Positions 1-8,721 of a stretch of 64,000 nucleotides of DNA are shown here, piece after piece. The DNA comes from Methanobacteriota archaeon. GTDB lineage: Archaea > Halobacteriota > Methanosarcinia > Methanosarcinales > Methanosarcinaceae. A program made the position numbers and the translations under genes. Positions within the stretch are counted from its first letter, which is position 1, and every line of letters begins with the position of its first letter. The stretch covers positions 1-64,000 of the forward strand of contig JAENYU010000001.1 in assembly GCA_016841625.1 (NCBI GenBank). The letters are read 5' to 3'. Under the pieces are notes generated by a model. That model did no database searches and was not told where the DNA came from. It saw only the letters and a list, made by a program, of their open reading frames with translations.

Positions 1-54
1 TCTTCTTCTTCTTCTTCTTCTTCTTCTTCTTCTTCTTCTTCTTCTTCTTCTTCT
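1..54. repeat. TCT trinucleotide microsatellite
   Basis: Eighteen uninterrupted TCT units at the left edge of the window; the array may continue outside. It precedes an AT-rich promoter region, and no reading frame here is supported. Confidence 0.95.
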
Positions 55-135
55 CTATTTTTTATTATGTTAACGCGTGTTTACACTCGTTTTGCTCTTT
101 TCTGGTATTATTTTCCTGGATTTTTGTTCAAATTA

Positions 136-150
136 GTAAAACTTATAAAT
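136..150 (+). promoter_or_regulatory. Putative TATA box of the S-layer-like gene
   Basis: The stretch GTAAAACTTATAAAT resembles an archaeal TATA element. It lies 115 nt before the ATG at 265. The 13-nt core GTAAAACTTATAA recurs at 1725-1737 before the next gene. The assignment rests on composition and position only. Confidence 0.45.
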
Positions 151-264
151 TATTAGTATTTCTTTATTGTTACGTTTATTAATTATCATGTTATTTAATA
201 CTCATACTCTTGGGATTGTTATTACCTATAATCTGAAATTCGATGAATGTGATGGTGTTGTTTC

Positions 265-1551
265 ATGAAAAATAATCTGCCAAAACCCATATCCTTAATT
301 CTGGTTGCTTTCACGGTTTTTTTACTCCTTGCTCCGGCAGGGATGGGAGCCTCCGTTATCCGGGGCCTTCCTTTTGATACGAATGAAACGGATGCTGATG
401 GATTTTCCTGGGACGCTACGACGTTTGGAGGTTTTTGCTACCCTGTGAACAAACACAATAATTTCGTCACCATGGGCTGGGGCGAACAGCTTTACTATGA
501 GGAAAAAGCGGGTAGCAACAACGGTCCTCTGGGGAGTTCCGCTCCCGGGAACAACGTGATCGATGAAGAGGAACTTATTTACAAAACTATCCAGTACTCC
601 TCCAAGTATACTCTTGTTACCGAGCTCGGTCTTGACACGAACACTTCCGAAGAAATGCTGGGCGGAATGTTCTATTACATGCTCCCCTGGTTCGGGAAAC
701 CCTATATTGCCGTTGAAAACGATGCCACCCAGCTTGCAGCAGTTGTCTGCAAACAGGGAGGAAGTGACAAAAAGACACTAAAATCCGGCGAAAGCTGGGA
801 ACTGGGTAAAGGCTATACCCTTACTGTCCACCAGGTCGATGTTGACGGCAACAAAGTCTGGTTCTCCCTCTACAAAGACGGGGACGAAATCGAATCCGGC
901 ATCATTGAAACCGACGGCACGGTCGAGAGCCAGACTTTTACCGCAACCGCCGACTTCGGGGATGCGGATGACCAGCTCTACTTCATGACCTATGTCGATA
1001 AAGTTTTCATGGGTGCAGTCGACTCTCTTGCAGTTTTCAAGTACACCTGGCTCATTGACAAAGACAATGTGATGCTTATCAAAACCGGTGACGAGTACCA
1101 GGGTCTTGAAGTTGATACGGCAGAAGCTTCGGGAATCACTCTCTCTAACAAAAAATCCATCACTCTGGACCTCGACAAGGACAAAAAGAATTACTTCACC
1201 GATTCCTGGTATTTCCAGACCTCGGATGAGGGAAAGGGCAGCAGTTCCACGGAAGGTTACGTAATCTATCCCGCAACTGACGTCATGATCGAGGCTGAAA
1301 CCGTTTCTGAATCCGCGGAAAACGATGTGGCTGAAGTGCTAGAGGTCACTCCAGGTGAAACGAATTCGACAGTCGATTCGCTTGATTCAAAAGCCGGCCC
1401 TGTTCCTCAGGCTAGGGAATCCGATTCCGCTTCATCGGTATCCGATGAAGGGGCTGAGGGGCCGGATGAGGAAAGTTCGGAAAAATCTCCCGGATTCGGG
1501 TTGTTGACCTGTATTTTGGGACTTTGTGCAGGCTTTGTAAGAAGGAAATGA
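265..1551 (+). CDS. S-layer-like protein with PGF-type C-terminal anchor
   Basis: A 428-residue exported protein. Residues 1-29 form a signal peptide (basic start, hydrophobic core ending near PAGMGA). Residues about 35-345 resemble the Methanosarcina S-layer duplication domain (DUF1608 type), with the typical alternation of Gly-Tyr-x-Leu and Val-Trp-Phe strands around residues 180-215. Only one domain copy is seen, whereas the major S-layer protein has two. Residues 346-405 are an acidic Ser/Glu-rich linker. The C-terminus PGFGLLTCILGLCAGFVRRK matches a PGF-CTERM sorting signal: PGF, hydrophobic segment, basic tail. It is probably an accessory surface protein; its exact role is unknown. Confidence 0.85.
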   Translation: MKNNLPKPISLILVAFTVFLLLAPAGMGASVIRGLPFDTNETDADGFSWDATTFGGFCYPVNKHNNFVTMGWGEQLYYEEKAGSNNGPLGSSAPGNNVIDEEELIYKTIQYSSKYTLVTELGLDTNTSEEMLGGMFYYMLPWFGKPYIAVENDATQLAAVVCKQGGSDKKTLKSGESWELGKGYTLTVHQVDVDGNKVWFSLYKDGDEIESGIIETDGTVESQTFTATADFGDADDQLYFMTYVDKVFMGAVDSLAVFKYTWLIDKDNVMLIKTGDEYQGLEVDTAEASGITLSNKKSITLDLDKDKKNYFTDSWYFQTSDEGKGSSSTEGYVIYPATDVMIEAETVSESAENDVAEVLEVTPGETNSTVDSLDSKAGPVPQARESDSASSVSDEGAEGPDEESSEKSPGFGLLTCILGLCAGFVRRK

Positions 1552-1724
1552 TTATCTATCCATAATCCTTCCTTCTTTTTTTTTGTTCCTTTTAATTTGC
1601 TTTTTTGATTTGCTTTTTTGATTTTTCTCTCTTTTGGTTTGTTCTTTTGATTCGTCATTTTTTTTGGTTTGAGTTCCGGTTTCTTTTTATAAAACATTCC
1701 CATTTCCACACCCCTCCTCCACAG

Positions 1725-1739
1725 GTAAAACTTATAAGG
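1725..1739 (+). promoter_or_regulatory. Putative TATA box of the cation efflux gene
   Basis: GTAAAACTTATAAGG lies 80 nt before the ATG at 1820 and shares its 13-nt core with the element at 136. It is preceded by a T-rich tract (1570-1690) that probably terminates the upstream gene. Confidence 0.45.
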
Positions 1740-1819
1740 TTTGAATCCAATTGCTAATTTCTTCTTATTGAGCGTAAATGAGTGTAAAATTGGAGAAAAC
1801 AAAATTGTTCTGAGAAATT

Positions 1820-2800
1820 ATGAGAAGCGTTATTCGGGATGAAATTGTTGAGAATGATCTCTCTGGTACAGGTAATAATGGAAGACTTTCCCGGGCTGTC
1901 CGGGTAACGAAACTTGCGGTGCTTGTAAATGTTTCCCTTACTATTTTCAAGTTTGCGGCAGGAGTGCTGGGCGGCAGTGCTGCGATGCTTGCCGATGCGG
2001 TCCATTCACTCTCAGATTTGCTGACCGACTTTGCGGTAATCCTGGGCTTCCGGGCGGCTGAAAAACCCGAGGACAGCACTCACAACTATGGGCATGGTAA
2101 AATCGAGACTCTGGCTGCGGTGTTTGTGGGACTGGTGCTTTTTGCAGTCGGGTTTGAAATCTTCCTGTCCGGGTTGCAGAAGGTGCTCGCTGTTGCAGGG
2201 GGTGCCGAACTCCCCGTCCCGGGCTGGATCGCCTTTGTTGCAGCGGTAATCTCGATTATCTCAAAAGAAGGCATGTACCGTTACACAATTAAATGTGCCC
2301 GGGATCTCGGGAGTGATGCACTGGCTGCAAATGCCTGGCACCAGCGTTCGGACGCCTTTTCTTCAGTCGGAACTGCACTTGGAATCGGAGGGGCTATACT
2401 GCTTGGGGGCAGCTGGGCAGTGCTCGATCCGCTTGCTGCCGTTGTCCTGAGTTTTTTCATTTTTAAGGTCGCAGGTGAGATCTTTTACAAAAGCATAAAT
2501 GAACTGCTGGAAGCTTCCCTGGACCCGGGGACCTGCTGCAAGATTGAAGGGCTCATAATGTCCACTGAAGGGGTTCTGGACTGCCATAAGTTAAAAACCC
2601 GAAAAATAGGCAATGCTGTGGCTGCAGATGTCCATATCGAGGTAGACTGCAAGCTCGACATCGTGGATGCTCATGAGATTTCGATGCGGGTGGAAAAAAG
2701 GTTAAGGGAGGCCTGCGGCAATAAAGGGCATTTTTCCATTCATGTGGAGCCCTTTCAGGATTCTGTACACCGCGTGGCTCATCAGGGTGCAGATCAGTAA
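1820..2800 (+). CDS. Cation diffusion facilitator family metal transporter
   Basis: A 326-residue CDF-family protein of normal length. Residues about 30-230 contain six predicted membrane spans. The first conserved metal-binding stretch reads DAVHSLSDLLTD near residue 62, followed by HNYGHGKIET near 90, both CDF hallmarks. Residues about 230-315 form the cytoplasmic ferredoxin-like dimerisation domain with conserved His residues (HIEVD near 272). It likely exports Zn2+, Fe2+ or Mn2+ by proton antiport; the metal cannot be told from sequence. Transcribed alone and convergent with the DUF1614 gene. Confidence 0.9.
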   Translation: MRSVIRDEIVENDLSGTGNNGRLSRAVRVTKLAVLVNVSLTIFKFAAGVLGGSAAMLADAVHSLSDLLTDFAVILGFRAAEKPEDSTHNYGHGKIETLAAVFVGLVLFAVGFEIFLSGLQKVLAVAGGAELPVPGWIAFVAAVISIISKEGMYRYTIKCARDLGSDALAANAWHQRSDAFSSVGTALGIGGAILLGGSWAVLDPLAAVVLSFFIFKVAGEIFYKSINELLEASLDPGTCCKIEGLIMSTEGVLDCHKLKTRKIGNAVAADVHIEVDCKLDIVDAHEISMRVEKRLREACGNKGHFSIHVEPFQDSVHRVAHQGADQ

Positions 2801-2839
2801 AAGCCTGACATTTTTCCGTTTTTGAGTTTTTGGGCTTTT
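2799..2839. terminator. Weak bidirectional terminator candidate
   Basis: AAAAGCC (2799-2805) and GGCTTTT (2833-2839) form inverted arms around a T-rich loop in the short gap between two convergent genes. The long loop makes it weak. Confidence 0.35.
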
Positions 2840-2858
2840 CCCTTTCCTTTTTCTGCTT

Positions 2859-3575
2859 TTATATCAGGAGCAGGGCAATAAATCCGCTCAGGAATATCCC
2901 GTCAAAGGTTCCAGCTCCCCCAATGCTTGCAACAGGGGCACCGAGGTTCTTTATTTTTCCCAGGTTCAGAAGATCGGCTCCTATCAGGGTGCCCAGCACG
3001 CCTCCTGTGTAGGCAGTCACAAAGCGACACTGGTCGGCCTGACATTCCGGCATCTGGGATATTGAAGTCAGGATAATTGCTGCAATAACGGCTGTAAGGG
3101 GGGGAATCAGGGCAGGGGTTGCAATCCCCACTCCCCTGATAGGCTTTGCAACGGCATATGTTACAGCCGCTACGATTGCAATTCCTGTTCCTGCAAGGAG
3201 CATGGAAGTGGGGAATTTGCTCAGGAGGTATACGGAGATCAGGACCGGGATGACTGCCCCTCCTACATTTATAGCAAGCAGCGTTTCGTTCTTTATAAAT
3301 TTACGTGCTGGAATCCTGTAGGTAGTTCCAAAGCTTCGAACAGAACTTTCCCTGAAAACCGGGACATCGGACTTAAGGATTGCAACGGGAATGTTGACCC
3401 CGCTCCCCAGTAATGATACCAGGAGGATTAGAAAGGCATCTCTGGCGGAAAAACCGATTTTCATGAAGGTAGATATGACAACCCCGAAAAAGAGGGCACC
3501 GAGCCCGAACATTATGATAATAATGAGAAGTGTCAGGAACTTAGGGCTAAAAGGTATATAGAACATTCTCCTCAT
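2859..3575 (-). CDS. DUF1614 integral membrane protein
   Basis: A 238-residue very hydrophobic protein with about seven membrane spans. It matches the DUF1614 family in pattern: an early LLVSLLGSGVNIP segment, a central amphipathic stretch, and a glycine-rich C-terminus with GADLLNLGKI and GGAGTFDGIFLSG. Function is unknown in the family. It follows the diadenylate cyclase gene on the same strand by about 90 nt, so the two may be co-transcribed. Two Cys in SQMPECQADQC are predicted on an extracytoplasmic loop. Confidence 0.75.
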   Translation of the reverse strand: MRRMFYIPFSPKFLTLLIIIIMFGLGALFFGVVISTFMKIGFSARDAFLILLVSLLGSGVNIPVAILKSDVPVFRESSVRSFGTTYRIPARKFIKNETLLAINVGGAVIPVLISVYLLSKFPTSMLLAGTGIAIVAAVTYAVAKPIRGVGIATPALIPPLTAVIAAIILTSISQMPECQADQCRFVTAYTGGVLGTLIGADLLNLGKIKNLGAPVASIGGAGTFDGIFLSGFIALLLI

Positions 3576-3665
3576 GGATTTCCCCTCTTTTTATCGTGAT
3601 TGCGGGAATATGTGGTATCAGTTATGACACGGGTTATTATGGATGTTTGGGGTTTTTCGGAGGAA

Positions 3666-4571
3666 TCAGAGGTATCTGGTTGCGGGCTGTACGGATTCGA
3701 TGCAGATACTCTCCTTTCCGTCTTTGTAGACCCTGATTACTCCTCCCGACTCGGAAATGGTAATTGCGACTGCTACGGTATCCCTGCTTATGGCAGCTGC
3801 AGAAACGTGTCTTCCCCCCAGGCCTTTTTCAATGTCTATATTTTTCCCGTCCACATCCAGGTAACGTCCTGCTGCGTGGATCAGACCGCTTTCTTCTACC
3901 ACGAAGATCCCGTCAAGCTGGGCGAATTCCTTTATCGATTCCCAGTTTTTCTTGTCAAGGACGTTTCGGTCGTTTTCTTCCTGGCCTGCGTAGGGGTTCA
4001 GGATCATCTGGTGGGAACGTTTCAGCACTTCTTCGGAGTCGCCTATTACAAAGGCAGTTCCTATTTTTTTTCCTTCCCTTCCCGTAACTGCAATGTCAAA
4101 TGCAATTTTCAGGACAGCACTGATTATTTCGGGACTAACCCTTTCCTCACATTCCTTCATGGCTTTTATCAGGGGGTTTTCGTCCAGGCTGTGGACAATA
4201 ATGGAACTGGAGTCCCTGGTCTCGATGACCCCTATGACAATCCCTTCTTTCAGTTCTCCGAGCACGTATTCGATGGCAACGGCGTTTTGCAGGTGTTCGA
4301 TGTTGCCGGCGGATTCCCGACTGAGCTGGTCAATGAGCTCCTTTGCAGCGCCTTTCCCTTCTTTTCCGGTGGCGACCAGGTGGTCTATTATGCTTTTCGG
4401 GCGCATGGTGCTGTAGTAGACCGGGCTGTCGGTCTCAATCCCTTCAAAGCTCAGTTCCCCGGAAACCATTATTGCAGCTGCATCGAGCTCCCGGGCCATC
4501 CGGGCTGCCGTCTCTACGATTACGCGTGCTCTGTCCATTAGATCCTCTGCTTTTTTTGTTTTTCCACTCAA
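3666..4571 (-). CDS. dacZ: Diadenylate cyclase (DisA_N domain, DacZ type)
   Basis: A 301-residue protein resembling archaeal DacZ, which makes the second messenger c-di-AMP from two ATP. The N-terminal half (about 1-165) is an archaeal-specific alpha/beta domain. The C-terminal DisA_N domain (about 175-290) has the DGI variant of the DGA motif in AQLDGIFVVEESG and the arginine motif in GGRHVSAAAISRDTVAVAI, both used in ATP binding. It is the first gene of a minus-strand pair with DUF1614. The start ATG at 4571 precedes SGKTKKAEDLMDRA. In other archaea c-di-AMP is linked to osmotic and potassium balance. Confidence 0.85.
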   Translation of the reverse strand: MSGKTKKAEDLMDRARVIVETAARMARELDAAAIMVSGELSFEGIETDSPVYYSTMRPKSIIDHLVATGKEGKGAAKELIDQLSRESAGNIEHLQNAVAIEYVLGELKEGIVIGVIETRDSSSIIVHSLDENPLIKAMKECEERVSPEIISAVLKIAFDIAVTGREGKKIGTAFVIGDSEEVLKRSHQMILNPYAGQEENDRNVLDKKNWESIKEFAQLDGIFVVEESGLIHAAGRYLDVDGKNIDIEKGLGGRHVSAAAISRDTVAVAITISESGGVIRVYKDGKESICIESVQPATRYL

Positions 4572-4886
4572 TAGATTTTTTTAGGTCTTACCCTCGGCTT
4601 AAGGTTAACATTATGCGAGTTCGCACCCTACTTAAATCTGTCTCTTTTCAATATTACTTTATTTCTACTACATTATAATTGTTATGTGGTATCCATATTT
4701 TTCCGTTTTGTCTTTTTCAATTATTTTCTTACCTCGGTCTCTTTTCTTCCTGCCTGTCCCCTTAAAGCTTCTCTGTCGATGGGAGGTTTACAATTCGGCA
4801 GTAAGAGATTTTTCCCCGATTTTCCAGAGATTTTCCATGGAAACTTTTTTCTTGTCTGTTTTTCTAATCTACAGTGGTGAGATGTT

Positions 4887-5432
4887 TTGATCAGGACTTT
4901 CATAGCAGTGGAGCTTGACCCGGGATTCAGGGAACAGATTCGGGATGTACAGGCCAGATTTGCGGATTTTCCCCTGAAGTTTGTGGACCCAGAAATCGTT
5001 CATATTACTCTGAAGTTTCTGGGGGATGTAGAAGAATCAAAAATATCTTCCCTGGCTGAAGCTCTTGATTCAATGATGTGTGAACCTTTCGAAGCCGGGA
5101 TAGAAGGGGTCGGAGTTTTTCCCAAACCGTCTAACCCGAAGGTAGTCTGGCTGGGGGGAATCGGGAACTTCAAGGCTCTCCATGGTGAGGTGGAGGCTTT
5201 GCTTGAACCTTTCAAGTTTGAGAAGGATAACCGGGAATTTACCGCCCACGCAACCCTCGCCAGGGTAAAATATCTCAAAAATGAGCAGAAAAAAGCCTTT
5301 GCTGCTGTCCTTAAGGATTTGAAGGACCTGAAACTAGGGAGCATGCGGGTGGACAGGATAATGCTCAAAAAAAGCACTCTTACTCCGGAGGGTCCTATCT
5401 ACGAGACCATGCATACTGTTTACCTTGACTGA
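4887..5432 (+). CDS. thpR: RNA 2',3'-cyclic phosphodiesterase (ThpR, 2'-5' RNA ligase family)
   Basis: A 181-residue protein of standard family length with the two His-x-Thr catalytic motifs of the 2H phosphoesterases: HITLKFLGDV near residue 38 and HATLARVKYL near 122. These enzymes open 2',3'-cyclic phosphates and can join tRNA half molecules in vitro. The start is a TTG at 4887, giving MIRTFIAVELDP, the usual family N-terminus; GTGGTGAG at 4874-4881 acts as ribosome binding site. Transcribed alone and convergent with apbE. Confidence 0.9.
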   Translation: MIRTFIAVELDPGFREQIRDVQARFADFPLKFVDPEIVHITLKFLGDVEESKISSLAEALDSMMCEPFEAGIEGVGVFPKPSNPKVVWLGGIGNFKALHGEVEALLEPFKFEKDNREFTAHATLARVKYLKNEQKKAFAAVLKDLKDLKLGSMRVDRIMLKKSTLTPEGPIYETMHTVYLD

Positions 5433-5524
5433 ATGAAGTGAATAAGAAAATGATAACTGATTCCTGAATAAGAATTAGAAAGTTGGTTCATGAAAGTTAA
5501 CAATGAAAAAAAAGGTAAATGGCC

Positions 5525-6538
5525 TCAGGCCTCGTATTCCCTGAACCCACTGGAATACACGAGCCTGCGGTCTTCTGTTATTATCATACACTCAACGCCT
5601 TCCACGGTTTCGATCATTTTGAGTCCTTCTTCTTCCCCAAGCACAAAAACCGCGGTCGCAAAGGCATCTGCATCAATTGCATTTTTTGCGATCACTGTAC
5701 TGCTTATAAGGCTTGTGGATGGGTAACCGGTTCTCGGGTCCGATATGTGGGACACCTTTGCGGATTCGTTGAAATAACGTTCGTAATTTCCACTTGTCGC
5801 GACTGCCACATTCTCTGCCCTGATAGCCGTAACATACTCTTCATTTTTATCGGGGTTCTGGAGTCCTACTACCCAGGCTGTGCCGTCGGGTTTCTGGCCT
5901 GCGTACTTTCCGTCTCCCCCTGCATTTACGAAGGCGTTTTCGATCCCGTCTGCTTCAAGGGATTCAATCGCCATGTCAACTGCGTATCCTTTTGCAATTC
6001 CTCCTACAGCCATTTTCATTCCTGGCTGGAGGGTGACGTTTCCGTCTTCGATCCTGATCTCGGAATAGTTCACCAGTTCGAGGGTTTCGTTGAGCTCTTC
6101 CGGGGTCGGGGGCTTATAGGATCCTCCGGGGCTGAACTTGCTTTTCCAGAGGTCAAGTACCGGCTGTATGCTTATATCAAAGGCCCCGCCGCTGATTTCG
6201 GAATAATATATGGAACGTTCCAGCACATAGATAAAAGCCGGGTCAGCTCCCTGCAGTTTTGCCTCTTTATTCAGCAGGTTAAGCTGGCTCTCTTCCTTCG
6301 AGGGGCTCATAAGGGAATCTACTTTTTCGATCTCCTCAAAAGCGTTTCCTATGGCCTGTTCGGCTTCATTCTCATCCGGTGAATATACTGCAATTGTTAC
6401 AGTGGTGTCCATGATGCTCCGGGTCTGTTGAAATAATTGAAGTTCCTCTCCTTCTTCGGGACCCGGATTTATGCAGCCTGATACAAGGCTGGCTGTTATG
6501 ATTATCAATGCAAAAAATGCTTTGTACCTTGAATCCAT
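5525..6538 (-). CDS. apbE: FAD:protein FMN transferase (ApbE), lipoprotein
   Basis: A 337-residue ApbE-family enzyme. Residues 1-22 form a lipoprotein signal (IITASLVSGC), so it is tethered outside the membrane. The core has TRSIMDTTVTIAVYS, NLLNKEA, GGIAKGYAVD near residue 180, NAGGDGKYAG and SHISDPRTGYP, the conserved flavin- and Mg-binding stretches. It transfers FMN from FAD onto a Thr of target proteins. It lies divergently from mmcA-rnf, whose RnfG carries the Thr-containing acceptor motif, so Rnf flavinylation is the likely job. Confidence 0.92.
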   Translation of the reverse strand: MDSRYKAFFALIIITASLVSGCINPGPEEGEELQLFQQTRSIMDTTVTIAVYSPDENEAEQAIGNAFEEIEKVDSLMSPSKEESQLNLLNKEAKLQGADPAFIYVLERSIYYSEISGGAFDISIQPVLDLWKSKFSPGGSYKPPTPEELNETLELVNYSEIRIEDGNVTLQPGMKMAVGGIAKGYAVDMAIESLEADGIENAFVNAGGDGKYAGQKPDGTAWVVGLQNPDKNEEYVTAIRAENVAVATSGNYERYFNESAKVSHISDPRTGYPSTSLISSTVIAKNAIDADAFATAVFVLGEEEGLKMIETVEGVECMIITEDRRLVYSSGFREYEA

Positions 6539-6857
6539 ACTTTATCAATTTCGACTATTTGTTTTTATAGTGTTTTTAATTTCCGGTTGCCGTTTTTCCT
6601 GGATTGTGTATTTGAGCAGATATTTTTTGCAATTTTTATATATACGTATATATTAACATTATGTAAATTTTAATTACATCGCGTACACTGCATACTATTT
6701 TAATAATATGGCTGAGTTATTATAAACAAATTATATATTTTTTCTACTTCATTGATGCCAATCCCATTTCTTCAAACTTATTTCGAAAGAAATAAGTATT
6801 ACCTCCGATAAACATTTTCAATTGAAGTCGAATTTAGCTTTGTTTTTCAGGAATAAA

Positions 6858-6893
6858 ATGGACTATATCGGTAAAAAAAGGAGAAGCCAGTGA
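6858..6893 (+). other. Possible 11-codon upstream ORF in the mmcA leader
   Basis: An ATG at 6858 opens MDYIGKKRRSQ and stops at a TGA inside the folded element. AGGA lies 8 nt upstream. It might be a leader peptide coupled to the RNA fold, or chance. Confidence 0.2.
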
Positions 6894-6967
6894 TCGTAAA
6901 AAACCGTCTGGAAAGCCAGGTGATGCTAAATATCGCCAGTCTGGTTGTCCATGCTAGCTCCTTCTCC
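6880..6967 (+). promoter_or_regulatory. Structured leader element upstream of mmcA-rnf
   Basis: GGAGAAG (6880-6886) pairs perfectly with CTTCTCC (6961-6967). Inside lie a CCAG/CTGG pairing (6887-6890 with 6908-6911) and a hairpin GGTGAT/ATCGCC (6919-6924 with 6932-6937, one G-T pair), giving a multi-branched fold. The rest of the 660-nt gap 6540-7200 is AT-rich with TATA-like stretches, for example near 6640-6655 and 6730. The element lies about 240 nt before the mmcA start. I do not recognise it as a known riboswitch class. Confidence 0.45.
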
Positions 6968-7210
6968 GAGTTAAGGTTTCCGTTTAATTGAATTTTTGTT
7001 AATTTCCGGGATGTGCATCTATTTGGTGGTTGGAAGGAACGGCAGTATATATCCCTTAGCCGTATACGAATTCAGCCGTAGGCATCCTGTTCTTATAGAA
7101 CTTATCATAATCTGTAAAATGTATTGAAATTATTGAACAATGTAAACTTTGTTAATTCGCCAAGCATGAACGTAACAATGTGAACAAAAAAATGAAAGAA
7201 TGTGGTCGTT

Positions 7211-8707
7211 ATGAATAGGTTAAATCTGATGGTGTCGGGAGTCGCTGTGTTGCTTCTCGTGGCCGCGGGCGCCTATTCTTCTCTTGGTTATTCAGGGAAT
7301 GATGCTATTGCATCCCACTACATGACCAAAGGAGAATGGGAAGATTCGGTCTGTGGAGGCTGTCACTACGGCGTCTATGAAAATGTCAATAGTTCTTATC
7401 ATGTACAGGTAGACATGGACCGGTGGTCTCCCCTCACGAACTTTGATCTTGAAACGTCCGGAAAGGACGCCTGGGTTTCTGAGTTCGGAAAGTATCACCC
7501 GGGTGGGGGACCACTTGCCGAATATGGTGTTGATGTCAACTGTATGATGTGTCACGAAAAGTACGGGCTCTATGACTTTGAAGCCCGGGCAGAGAAAATC
7601 GAAAGTGGGGATTATGCCAATGCAAATAAGGCTGCAATGGAAGTCTCAAGCCGCACTGCCCAGACTGACGCAATGCATCTCTTTGTGTACAGTGGCAATA
7701 TTCTTACCCCCTATCCCCTGCTTATCGTGTTCCATGATGGTGTGAATGGACCTCCGAATGATACCTCCTGTGCCCAGTATTGCCACAGCAGGGAAGTGGA
7801 AGCACGGGCTGTTTCATGGGGCTCGGAAGAGCTATATGAAGAACTCGATGTCCACGCAGAAGAAGGCCTGGAGTGTGTCGAGTGCCACCACACGGAAGCT
7901 TTCATCATAACCTCCGATCACCAGATCGGACGTGGCAACGTCTCCGATACCCCTGACATAGGAGAGAGCCATGATGATACTATGAGGAGCTGTGACGCTG
8001 AAGGGTGTCACGCAGGAATCTCCCACGGGCCCTTTGCGGACTCGCACATGGCGTTCCTTGACTGTACGTCCTGCCATATCCCCATGCTTCCGGGAGGAGA
8101 CCTGCCGGGAGGAAAGCCGCTTGAGGCCTTTAGCTGGCAGAACGGAGAAAGAGAAGACGTCTACTGGGAAGAAGACTTCCAGCCTGTTCTTGCCTGGCAC
8201 AACGGGAATGCCGGAGATGTCCTGCCTTCCGTTGACACCAGGAATGACAGTGACGTGAAGCTTACACCCTTCAACAAGATCGCCGGAACCTGGTGGGATG
8301 CAGGCACCGATCCTGAAGTGCTCGCAAACCCGGATACAAGTATCTCCACTGGAGACCCGATTCCGGTGCAGTATGTGAAGGCTGCGGATGTCGACGGTGA
8401 CGGTGAGGTCACAATTGAAGAAATGCAAGCTTATGATGCCGACGGAGACGGCCAGCCGGATTACCCGAACGCCGTTCTGAGGACTGCCGAACTCTATTAC
8501 CAGGTTTCCCACAACATTGTCAGCAGGGGAAGCGAAATGGGTGACCCGATGACCTGTAAGGACTGTCACGGAAGCGAAGCCGTGATTGACTGGGTGTCCA
8601 TTGGTTATGTGGAGGACCCCGGAGGAGAGTCGTCAGCAGTCAAGAGCATTGGCGTGACCTATGCCAAGCCGAGGCCCGATGAGGTTGAAAGGGAGCCTGC
8701 ATTTTAA
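7211..8707 (+). CDS. mmcA: Multihaem c-type cytochrome MmcA of the Rnf complex
   Basis: Start chosen at ATG 7211 (an in-frame GTG at 7202 is possible), giving about 498 residues with signal peptide NRLNLMVSGVAVLLLVAAGA. Seven haem-binding motifs are visible: five CXXCH (CGGCH, CMMCH, CVECH, CTSCH, CKDCH), one CX3CH (CAQYCH) and one CX4CH (CDAEGCH). MmcA sits outside the membrane, takes electrons from Rnf, and passes them to methanophenazine or external acceptors. Near residues 395-420 it also holds a canonical EF-hand loop, DVDGDGEVTIEE, followed by a second DxDxDG stretch, suggesting Ca2+ binding. First gene of the rnf operon; rnfC begins 14 nt downstream. Confidence 0.95.
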   Translation: MNRLNLMVSGVAVLLLVAAGAYSSLGYSGNDAIASHYMTKGEWEDSVCGGCHYGVYENVNSSYHVQVDMDRWSPLTNFDLETSGKDAWVSEFGKYHPGGGPLAEYGVDVNCMMCHEKYGLYDFEARAEKIESGDYANANKAAMEVSSRTAQTDAMHLFVYSGNILTPYPLLIVFHDGVNGPPNDTSCAQYCHSREVEARAVSWGSEELYEELDVHAEEGLECVECHHTEAFIITSDHQIGRGNVSDTPDIGESHDDTMRSCDAEGCHAGISHGPFADSHMAFLDCTSCHIPMLPGGDLPGGKPLEAFSWQNGEREDVYWEEDFQPVLAWHNGNAGDVLPSVDTRNDSDVKLTPFNKIAGTWWDAGTDPEVLANPDTSISTGDPIPVQYVKAADVDGDGEVTIEEMQAYDADGDGQPDYPNAVLRTAELYYQVSHNIVSRGSEMGDPMTCKDCHGSEAVIDWVSIGYVEDPGGESSAVKSIGVTYAKPRPDEVEREPAF

Positions 8708-8721
8708 GGAGGTGGCAAACG

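Noticed and set aside
3600-4541. Long plus-strand reading frame (313 codons) opposite dacZ
   Set aside because: It is a Cys/Phe-rich shadow of dacZ codons with no known domain; the minus-strand product has clear DisA_N motifs.
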